Made by a program: the position numbers and the translations under genes. A DNA stretch of 6,155 nt from Hyphomicrobiales bacterium. Lineage in GTDB: Bacteria > Pseudomonadota > Alphaproteobacteria > Rhizobiales > Kaistiaceae. This document shows positions 1 to 5,264 of the stretch, in pieces (within the stretch, counting starts at the first letter, position 1; every line of letters starts with the position of its first letter). The DNA lies in contig JAFKJZ010000389.1 in the NCBI GenBank assembly GCA_017305815.1, positions 1 to 6,155 of the forward strand. Direction: 5' to 3'. The notes beneath the pieces were generated by a model. That model worked only from the letters and a program-made list of their open reading frames with translations. It made no database searches and was not told the origin of the DNA.

Positions 1-240
1 GCCGACGGAAAGGTCGAGGCCGCCAGCCGAGATGACGAAGGTGGCGCCGACCGCGATGATCGCGATGAAGGCGCTGCGCGTCAGCACGTTCAGCAGGTTG
101 TCGAGGCCGAGGAAGTTGGGGTTCACCAGCGCGCCGAGCACCAGCAGCACGGCGAGCGCCACGAAGGGCGCCACGGCGCGCAGATCGATGTCGCCGAACG
201 AGCGGCGGGCGGCGGTCTTGTTGGCCGTCGTATCGGTCAT
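1..240 (-). CDS. Sugar ABC transporter permease, RbsC type (N-terminal 80 residues, runs off the left edge)
   Basis: This is the beginning of an inner-membrane permease of the ribose/galactose/xylose (CUT2) importer family, which forms the sugar channel driven by the ATPase encoded just upstream. Translating the minus strand from the ATG at 240 gives 80 residues, with no stop before the window edge. A short cytoplasmic N-terminus rich in Arg/Lys (about residues 1-20) precedes a hydrophobic helix (about 22-39), a short Asn/Pro/Gly-containing turn, and a second helix (about 56-72). The last visible residues, GGLDLSVG (73-80), match the conserved GG(I/L)DLSVG motif of this permease family. The ATG overlaps the ATPase stop codon in an ATGA, and only a weak Shine-Dalgarno (GGCGGA-like) precedes it, so its translation is probably coupled to that of the ATPase. 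RbsC-type permeases are usually about 320-350 residues, so roughly three quarters of the gene is missing. Family assignment is firm; the substrate is unknown. Confidence 0.9.
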   Translation of the reverse strand, partial: MTDTTANKTAARRSFGDIDLRAVAPFVALAVLLVLGALVNPNFLGLDNLLNVLTRSAFIAIIAVGATFVISAGGLDLSVG

Positions 241-1769
241 GCGTGTTCCGCCGTGACGGCGGCCTCCCTCGATGTGACGCCTGTCGCCAGGACGACGATC
301 TCGTCTTCTGTCATGTGTTCGCCGGTCACCTCGCCGACGATCCGCCCGTTACGCATGACCAAGATGCGGTCGCAGACGCCGATCACCTCCTGCATCTCGG
401 ACGAGATGACGATGACCGATTTGCCGCTCTGCGCCAGCTCGGCGATGAACTTGTAGATCTGCTCCTTGGTGCCAATGTCGATGCCGCGCGTCGGCTCGTC
501 GATGATGACGATTTTCGGGTCGAGCAGCATCATCTTGGCGAGCAGCAGCTTCTGCTGGTTGCCGCCGGAAAGCTGGCCGGCGAGCAGTTCCTTGTCGCGG
601 GTGCGGATGTCGAACTCGGCGATGGCGTCGTCGAGCGCCTTCGCTTCCTTGCGGCGGTCGATCAGCATGCCGCGCAGGAACTGGCCAAGGGCCGCGAGCG
701 TCAGGTTGATGCCGAGCTTCTGGGCGAGCAGCAGGCCTTTGCCCTTCCTGTCCTCGCTCAGATAGACGATGCCGGCCCGCATGCTGTCGCGCACCGTGAC
801 AAACTGGACCGGCTTCCCATCCAGCTTCATCCGGCCATGCGCGGGCCGCAGCCCGACGACGCCCTCCAGCAATTCGGTCCGCCCAGCGCCGACCAGGCCG
901 GCAAAGCCGAGGATCTCGCCGCGCTTCAGCTTGAACGAAGCGCCCTGCGCATAGCCGGGCACGTCCAGCGCCTCCACCTCGAGGGCATAGTCCTCCGCCT
1001 TGGTGCCAACGCGGTCGGGATAAAGCTTGGCGACGTCGCGGCCGACCATCAGCCGCGCCATGTCGACGGGCTCAAGCCCCTCGGCCGAACGGGTCGTGAT
1101 CAGCTTGCCATCGCGCAGCACCGTCACCCGGTCCGCGATCTCCTTCACCTCCGGCAGGCGGTGCGAGATGAAGAGGACGGCAGCGCCCTTCTTCTTGATG
1201 TCGAGAATGACGCGCAGCAGCGCTTCGGTCTCGGTCAGCGTAAGGGATGCCGTCGGCTCGTCGAAGATGACGACCCGATGCGGCACCAGCAATGCGCGGG
1301 CGATCTGCACAAGCTGGCGCTGGGCAATCGAGAGCCGGCCGACCGTGATGGTCGGATCGATGTCGACGCCGAGCGCGCGTACGGCTTCCGCCGCGCCCTT
1401 GTTCATCGCCTTGTCGTCGACCGAGAGGCCCTTCCGGATCTCGCGGCCGAGATAGATGTTCTGCGCAACGGTCAGGTCGGGTGCGAGCAGGATCTCCTGG
1501 TGCACCAGCACGATGCCGCGCGCTTCCGCGTCGACGGGGCCGGCCAGCACGGCCGGCGTCCCGTCGAGCTTCAGCTCTCCCCTCGTCGGCGCCAGATGGC
1601 CGGCGAGGATCTTCATCAACGTGGATTTTCCCGCGCCGTTCTCGCCGATGATGGCGTGCACTTCGCCGGGTTCGAGGGCCAGGTTGATATCCCCCAGCAC
1701 CTCGACCGGTCCGAACGACTTCGAGATCTCCACCGCCTCGAGGAGAGGCGGCCTTGCTGTCGTCACCAT
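237..1769 (-). CDS. Sugar ABC transporter ATP-binding protein, two-domain RbsA/MglA/XylG type
   Basis: A 510-residue cytoplasmic ATPase that powers import of a sugar or polyol through the RbsC-type permease encoded next. It has two nucleotide-binding domains in tandem, at the usual length for the family. Domain 1 (about 8-240) has Walker A GENGAGKST (42-50), Q-loop Gln91, signature LSIAQRQ (146-152), Walker B VVIFDE (166-171) and the H-loop His203. Domain 2 (about 262-500) has a degenerate Walker A, GLVGAGRTE (291-299), without the lysine, then a canonical signature LSGGNQQ (400-406) and Walker B IVIIDE (420-425). Its H-loop position reads ISSEM, without histidine. An impaired second site is normal for RbsA-like proteins, so this is not a defect. 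The ATG at 1769 follows a strong GGGGAGGAG ribosome site about 4 nt away and lies 23 bp after the oxidoreductase stop. The stop overlaps the permease start by 4 bases. The exact sugar cannot be assigned. Confidence 0.96.
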   Translation of the reverse strand: MVTTARPPLLEAVEISKSFGPVEVLGDINLALEPGEVHAIIGENGAGKSTLMKILAGHLAPTRGELKLDGTPAVLAGPVDAEARGIVLVHQEILLAPDLTVAQNIYLGREIRKGLSVDDKAMNKGAAEAVRALGVDIDPTITVGRLSIAQRQLVQIARALLVPHRVVIFDEPTASLTLTETEALLRVILDIKKKGAAVLFISHRLPEVKEIADRVTVLRDGKLITTRSAEGLEPVDMARLMVGRDVAKLYPDRVGTKAEDYALEVEALDVPGYAQGASFKLKRGEILGFAGLVGAGRTELLEGVVGLRPAHGRMKLDGKPVQFVTVRDSMRAGIVYLSEDRKGKGLLLAQKLGINLTLAALGQFLRGMLIDRRKEAKALDDAIAEFDIRTRDKELLAGQLSGGNQQKLLLAKMMLLDPKIVIIDEPTRGIDIGTKEQIYKFIAELAQSGKSVIVISSEMQEVIGVCDRILVMRNGRIVGEVTGEHMTEDEIVVLATGVTSREAAVTAEHA

Positions 1770-1792
1770 CTCTCCTCCCCAGGTGATGGTTG

Positions 1793-2971
1793 TCAGCCGA
1801 CCTTGGTCCAGACGTTACCCGCTGCGGAAGAAGCCACGGCCGCCTGGATGAACTGCATGCCGACAAGGCCATCCTGCACCGTCGGGTAGTTTACCGCCGG
1901 ATCGACCGGGCTGCCGTCGCGCGCGGCATGAATGGCGCGGGCCGCTTCGGTATAGATGTTGGCGAAGCCTTCCAGATAGCCTTCTGGATGACCGCCGGGC
2001 ACGCGGCTGACGCGGGTTCCTTCTGCCCAGGCGCCGGCGCCGTTGCGGGTCAGGAGCTGCTTCGGCTCGCCGAAGCGGGTGAACCAGAGATAGTTCGGGT
2101 CCGCCTGCGTCCATTCCAGGCCGCCCTTGGTGCCGTAGACGCGCAGCTTCAGGCCGTTCTCGTTGCCGACCGCGACCTGGCTCGCCCAGAGCATGCCCTT
2201 GGCGCCGCCCTTCCACTTCAGCAGGATCTGCACGTCGTCATCGACCTTGCGGCCCTCGACGAAGGTGGAAAGCTGGGCCAGCAGCTCGTCGAGCTCGAGG
2301 CCGGAGACGTAGCAGGCGAGATTGTAGGCGTGGGTGCCGATGTCGCCGATGCAGCCGCCGGCGCCGGTACGGGCGGGATCGGTGCGCCATTCGGCCTGCT
2401 TGTTGGAGCCGGTCGCCTCGGCGCGCTCGGTCAGCCAGTCCTGCGGATATTCGGCCTGCACCAGGCGGATCTCGCCGAGCTCGCCGGCGGCGACCATGGC
2501 GCGCGCCTGGCGGATCATCGGATAGCCGGTGTAGTTGTGCGTCAGGGCGAAGATCTTGCCCGACGACTGCACCAGATCCACCAGTTCCTTCGCCTCGTCG
2601 ACCGTCAGCGTCATCGGCTTGTCGCAGATGACGTGGATGCCGGCCTTCAGGAACGCCTTGGCGGCGGGCGCGTGCATGTGGTTCGGCGTGACGATCGAGA
2701 CGACCTCGATGCCGTCCGGACGGGCTGCTTCCGCCTTGGCCATTTCCTCGAACGAGGTGTAGGCGCGATCGTCGGCGATGCCGAGATCCTTGGCCGACGC
2801 CTTGGCGCGGGCCGGATCCGACGACAGCGCGCCGGCGACGAGCTCATACTGGTCGTCGATGCGCGCGGCGATGCGGTGAACCGCGCCGATGAACGCGCCC
2901 TGACCGCCGCCGACCATGCCGAGGCGGATGCGACGGCTGGTGGCTTCTTCCTTGCTGGCTCCGATTGCCAT
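1793..2971 (-). CDS. Gfo/Idh/MocA family NAD(P)-dependent oxidoreductase
   Basis: A 392-residue cytoplasmic dehydrogenase predicted to oxidise or reduce a sugar, polyol or keto-sugar with NAD(P). The N-terminal Rossmann fold (about 14-135) carries the dinucleotide-binding [12 protein letters not shown] (18-29), followed by TPNHMH (95-100) and the active-site motif CDKP (117-120), where Lys119 is the expected catalytic lysine and Asp replaces the more common Glu of EKP. The C-terminal alpha/beta domain contains [10 protein letters not shown] (209-218), whose Asp210 and His214 match the second conserved active-site motif of the family. The start is the ATG at 2971. An in-frame start at 3160 would add 63 Arg/His-rich residues overlapping the neighbouring gene, whereas the chosen start leaves a normal short leader before the first beta strand. 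The ribosome site is weak: GGAA 6 nt away, or AAGGA 12 nt away. The gene lies 32 bp after the isomerase stop and 23 bp before the ATPase. Family is confident; substrate and direction are unknown. Confidence 0.95.
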   Translation of the reverse strand: MAIGASKEEATSRRIRLGMVGGGQGAFIGAVHRIAARIDDQYELVAGALSSDPARAKASAKDLGIADDRAYTSFEEMAKAEAARPDGIEVVSIVTPNHMHAPAAKAFLKAGIHVICDKPMTLTVDEAKELVDLVQSSGKIFALTHNYTGYPMIRQARAMVAAGELGEIRLVQAEYPQDWLTERAEATGSNKQAEWRTDPARTGAGGCIGDIGTHAYNLACYVSGLELDELLAQLSTFVEGRKVDDDVQILLKWKGGAKGMLWASQVAVGNENGLKLRVYGTKGGLEWTQADPNYLWFTRFGEPKQLLTRNGAGAWAEGTRVSRVPGGHPEGYLEGFANIYTEAARAIHAARDGSPVDPAVNYPTVQDGLVGMQFIQAAVASSAAGNVWTKVG

Positions 2972-3003
2972 GATGTTTTCCGATCCTTGCTGCGTTGCCG
3001 GGT

Positions 3004-4059
3004 TCAGGCGATGCCGAGAATGCGGCGGTTGGCCGCCTCGTCGGTGCCGGAACCGGCGAAATCGTCGAAGGCGTGTTCGGTGACGCGGATGATGTGGTGC
3101 TTGATGAACTCCGCACCTTCGCGCGCGCCGTCCTCCGGATGCTTCAGCGCGCATTCCCATTCGAGAACGGCCCAGCTGTCATAGTCATAGGCCGTCAGCT
3201 TCGAGAAGATCGAGCCGAAATCGACCTGGCCGTCGCCGAGCGAACGGAAGCGGCCGGCGCGGTTCACCCAGCTCTGGAAGCCGCCATAGACGCCCTGGCG
3301 GCCGGTCGGGTTGAACTCGGCGTCCTTCACGTGGAAGGCCTTGATGCGCTCGTGGTAGATGTCGATGTAGTCGAGATAGTCGAGCTGCTGCAGCACGAAG
3401 TGCGAGGGATCGTAGAGCAGGTTCGCGCGCGGATGGTTCTTCACCTCATCGAGGAACATCTCGAAGGTGATGCCGTCATGCAGATCCTCGCTCGGATGGA
3501 TCTCGTAGGCGACGTCGACGCCATTCTCCTCGAAGACATCGAGGATCGGGGTCCAGCGCTTGCCGAGCTCGGCGAAGGCTTCCTCGACCAGGCCGGCCGG
3601 GCGCTGCGGGAACGGATAGAGGAACGGCCAGGCGAGCGCGCCCGAGAAGGTCGGATGCGCCTTGACGCCGAGATTCCTCGAGGCCTTCGCACAACGCTTC
3701 AGATGGTCGACGGCCCATTCCTGGCGCGCCTTCGGATTGCCGCGGACCGCCGGAACGGCGAAACCGTCCATCAGTTCGTCATAGACGGGGTGCACGGCGA
3801 CCAACTGGCCGATGATGTGGGAGGCGAGCTCGGTGATCGCGAGGCCGTGTTTGGCGGCGGTGCCGGCCAGCTCGTCGCAGTAATCCTTCGATTCCGACGC
3901 CTTGTTGAGGTCAATCAGGCGGCTGTCCCAGGTCGGGATCTGAACGCCCTTGTAACCGAGGGAGGCTGCCCAGCCGCAGATCGCGTCGAACGAGTTGAAC
4001 GGCGCCGCGTCGCCGGCGAACTGCGCCAGGAAGATGGCCGGCCCCTTGATCGTCTTCAT
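3004..4059 (-). CDS. Sugar phosphate isomerase/epimerase-like TIM-barrel protein (AP endonuclease 2 / xylose isomerase-like fold)
   Basis: A 351-residue cytoplasmic protein of the xylose isomerase-like TIM-barrel superfamily, which includes IolE, YcjR and ketose 3-epimerases. Members isomerise, epimerise, dehydrate or cleave sugars, usually with a divalent metal. Likely metal ligands by family analogy are Glu186 (in YEIHP), Asp217 (in LLYDPSH), His243 (in FHVKD) and Glu300 (in VLEWE); His188 and His220 lie close by in the same motifs. A conserved-looking stretch around 246-280 (DAEFNP, then GRFRSLGDGQ) probably forms the substrate-side loop. The ATG at 4059 has a perfect AAGGAGGT ribosome site 5 nt upstream. 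The gene is the first enzyme gene after lacI and is followed within 32 bp by the oxidoreductase, a pairing also seen in 3-keto-sugar pathways such as E. coli YcjR/YcjS. That supports joint action on one sugar, but the reaction is inferred only, and 'sugar phosphate' in the family name need not mean a phosphorylated substrate. Confidence 0.9.
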   Translation of the reverse strand: MKTIKGPAIFLAQFAGDAAPFNSFDAICGWAASLGYKGVQIPTWDSRLIDLNKASESKDYCDELAGTAAKHGLAITELASHIIGQLVAVHPVYDELMDGFAVPAVRGNPKARQEWAVDHLKRCAKASRNLGVKAHPTFSGALAWPFLYPFPQRPAGLVEEAFAELGKRWTPILDVFEENGVDVAYEIHPSEDLHDGITFEMFLDEVKNHPRANLLYDPSHFVLQQLDYLDYIDIYHERIKAFHVKDAEFNPTGRQGVYGGFQSWVNRAGRFRSLGDGQVDFGSIFSKLTAYDYDSWAVLEWECALKHPEDGAREGAEFIKHHIIRVTEHAFDDFAGSGTDEAANRRILGIA

Positions 4060-4064
4060 CGAAA

Positions 4065-4072
4065 ACCTCCTT
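4065..4072 (-). promoter_or_regulatory. Perfect Shine-Dalgarno of the isomerase gene
   Basis: Read on the minus strand this is AAGGAGGT, full complementarity to the 16S rRNA tail, ending 5 nt before the ATG at 4059. It fixes the isomerase start and is the strongest ribosome site in the operon, which suggests this enzyme is translated efficiently. Confidence 0.85.
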
Positions 4073-4074
4073 CG

Positions 4075-4085
4075 GATATTTCGTC
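4075..4085. promoter_or_regulatory. Possible second LacI-type operator upstream of the isomerase gene
   Basis: The plus strand reads GATATTTCGTC, so the minus strand reads GACGAAATATC. This matches 10 of 11 bases of GATGAAATATC at 5175-5185, which is part of the inverted repeat before lacI. It lies 16 bp upstream of the isomerase start, next to the Shine-Dalgarno, where a bound repressor could block expression. Unlike the lacI copy it is not a good palindrome itself, so it may be a half-strength site or chance. Confidence 0.3.
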
Positions 4086-4086
4086 C

Positions 4087-4100
4087 CGGGCTGGCGCCCG
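4087..4100 (-). repeat. Small GC-rich hairpin in the lacI-isomerase gap
   Basis: On the minus strand CGGGC and GCCCG form a 5-bp stem around the 4-base loop GCCA. It lies in the 71-bp gap between lacI and the isomerase gene and is not followed by a T-run, so it is not a convincing intrinsic terminator. It could stabilise or define the 5' end of the downstream message, or be incidental in GC-rich DNA. The rest of the gap holds the isomerase ribosome site and the possible operator; I found no clear -35/-10 pair there. Confidence 0.35.
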
Positions 4101-4130
4101 TCGTCGGTTGAAAACTGGAGCAAGCGCCCG

Positions 4131-5156
4131 CTAGGGAACGTTGTCCCGGATGAAAATGTCGATCTTGATGCGCTCCTGGCCGGGGACGATCTCCATCCCC
4201 TCGCGCATCGCCAGAAGGATGCGGGCCGCGCTGCGCGCCATATGGCCCGGATCCTGATTGATGATCGCATCGATCGAGCCGCGGATCAGGTTGCGGCGGT
4301 TGATGGCGGTCAGCTCATGAGCGACGAAGACGATGTCACGCGTGTGACCGGTCTTCTCCAGCGCCGTCACGACGCCGGGCGTGCCGGCGCCGACATTGTA
4401 GATGCCGACCAGGTCCTCGTGCTCGGCCAGAAGGGCCTCGGCGACGCGACGGACGCGGTCGTCCTCGTCGCGCCCTTCGCGCACCGGCAGCACTTCCAGA
4501 TCCGGATATTCGCGCGCCACCACCTGCTCGAAGCCGTATTGGCGCTCGATGTGGTCGCGCAGCGCCAGCGAACCGGCGATCAGCCCGACCTTGCCGCTGC
4601 GATGGCCGAGGAAACGGCCGAGCAGGCTGGCGGCGGTGCGGCCGGCAGCGGAATTGTCGATGCCGACGAAATGGGCGCGGCGCGTGCCCGGCAGGTCGGA
4701 GACCAGCGTGACGACGGCGATGCCGCGATCAGCGATGGTGTTGATCGCCTCGGCGACGGCGGGATGATCGAGGGCGACAACGGCGACGCCGTCGATCTCG
4801 GCCGGCAGCGCCTCCAGCGCATTGGCCAGCGCCTCGCCGTCGAAGACGTCGACGAGCGTGATGTTGAGAAGCACGCGCTCATGCACGTAGCGCTCGGCGG
4901 TGGCGCGGAACTCGGTCTCGAGCACCCGCATGAACTCGTTCGAGCCGATCGGAAGGATGATTTCGAAGCGATAATCACGGCCGCGCGCCAGGCGCGACGC
5001 CATCCGATCCGGCTGATAGTTCAGCCGATCGACAGCCGCCTGCACCTTTTCGACAGTTCGCGCGTGGACGCCGGCTCTCCCGTTCAGCACACGATCCACC
5101 GTCGCGAGACTGACGCCAGCCTCCCGGGCGACGTCCTGAAGCGTCGTCTTGCCCAC
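4131..5156 (-). CDS. LacI-family transcriptional regulator
   Basis: A 341-residue DNA-binding regulator, the usual LacI-family length, that most likely controls the transport and catabolic genes following it on the same strand. The N-terminal helix-turn-helix (about 4-26) has the typical TLQDVAREAGVSLATVDRVL pattern. The hinge segment RMASRLARG (51-59) places Leu56 where E. coli LacI has its minor-groove-inserting leucine. Residues about 62-341 form a periplasmic-binding-protein-like effector domain, with recognisable pieces such as VGIDNSAAGR (164-173) and IINQDPGHMA (298-307). The domain resembles binding proteins of CUT2 importers, consistent with sensing a sugar or sugar derivative. The start is GTG at 5156, supported by GGGAGGAG 6 nt upstream and by the helix-turn-helix beginning almost at once. 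An inverted repeat 18 bp upstream of the start is a candidate autoregulatory operator. Whether it represses or activates, and its effector, are unknown; repression relieved by the substrate is the common mode. Confidence 0.94.
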   Translation of the reverse strand: MGKTTLQDVAREAGVSLATVDRVLNGRAGVHARTVEKVQAAVDRLNYQPDRMASRLARGRDYRFEIILPIGSNEFMRVLETEFRATAERYVHERVLLNITLVDVFDGEALANALEALPAEIDGVAVVALDHPAVAEAINTIADRGIAVVTLVSDLPGTRRAHFVGIDNSAAGRTAASLLGRFLGHRSGKVGLIAGSLALRDHIERQYGFEQVVAREYPDLEVLPVREGRDEDDRVRRVAEALLAEHEDLVGIYNVGAGTPGVVTALEKTGHTRDIVFVAHELTAINRRNLIRGSIDAIINQDPGHMARSAARILLAMREGMEIVPGQERIKIDIFIRDNVP

Positions 5157-5162
5157 GAGGTA

Positions 5163-5170
5163 CTCCTCCC
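5163..5170 (-). promoter_or_regulatory. Strong Shine-Dalgarno that decides the GTG start of the LacI gene
   Basis: The minus strand reads GGGAGGAG, separated by 6 nt (TACCTC) from the GTG at 5156. The good spacing and strength support initiation at this GTG, where no ATG is available at the expected N-terminus of the helix-turn-helix. Confidence 0.8.
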
Positions 5171-5173
5171 TGG

Positions 5174-5189
5174 TGATGAAATATCATCA
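5174..5189. promoter_or_regulatory. Candidate operator: 16-bp inverted repeat upstream of lacI
   Basis: TGATGA (5174-5179) and TCATCA (5184-5189) are perfect inverted 6-bp arms around AATA. The site is AT-rich within a GC-rich surrounding, lies 18-33 bp upstream of the lacI start, and overlaps the best candidate -10 element. Size, symmetry and position fit a LacI-family operator used for autoregulation and control of the operon. The central bases lack the CG dinucleotide typical of many LacI-family sites, so another regulator cannot be excluded. Confidence 0.5.
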
Positions 5190-5206
5190 GGAAATGAGGT
5201 AGGCAA
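5178..5206 (-). promoter_or_regulatory. Weak candidate sigma-70-like promoter for the lacI operon
   Basis: On the minus strand TTGCCT (5206-5201) is separated by 17 bp from TATTTC (5183-5178). The -35 matches the consensus TTGACA at 4 of 6 positions and the -10 matches TATAAT at only 3 of 6. The spacing is ideal and the -10 falls inside the inverted repeat, which would suit repression. Predicted transcription would begin around 5171, leaving a very short leader. The poor -10 makes this tentative. Confidence 0.3.
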
Positions 5207-5229
5207 CTCAGGGCTGGCCAAAGCGGCGT

Positions 5230-5256
5230 CCGCGCCGGCCTTGTGCACCGGCGCGG
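5230..5256 (-). terminator. GC-rich hairpin after the CopD-type gene, probable weak terminator
   Basis: Perfect 9-bp inverted arms (CCGCGCCGG at 5230-5238 and CCGGCGCGG at 5248-5256) enclose a 9-base loop. On the minus strand the hairpin begins 8 bp after the TGA stop of the CopD-type gene. It is followed by GACGCCGCTTT, so the T-run is short and displaced; it may act as an inefficient intrinsic terminator or an mRNA 3'-end stabiliser. Its position suggests it insulates the lacI operon from upstream transcription. Confidence 0.45.
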
Positions 5257-5264
5257 TGGGGATA

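Noticed and set aside
237..1769. Loss of Walker A lysine and H-loop histidine in the second ATPase domain as a possible inactivating change
   Set aside because: This degeneracy is standard for the C-terminal domain of RbsA/MglA-type ATPases, and domain 1 is fully canonical.
243..1889. 548-codon open frame on the plus strand opposite the ATPase gene
   Set aside because: Its translation is rich in Asp, His, Gln, Leu and Arg without recognisable motifs, and it lies antisense to a gene with all ABC ATPase motifs. Long antisense frames are expected in GC-rich coding DNA.
2972..3160. 63-residue N-terminal extension of the oxidoreductase
   Set aside because: It would overlap the isomerase gene by over 150 bp and is an Arg/His-rich out-of-frame read of it. 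The Rossmann fold begins about 14 residues after the ATG at 2971.
1790..3184. 464-codon plus-strand open frame opposite the oxidoreductase
   Set aside because: Antisense shadow of a clear Gfo/Idh/MocA gene; no domain or motif, and it runs across a real gene boundary.
2995..4134. 379-codon plus-strand open frame opposite the isomerase gene
   Set aside because: Antisense shadow with low-information Glu/Arg/Ala/Val-rich composition; the minus strand carries the metal-site motifs and a perfect ribosome site.
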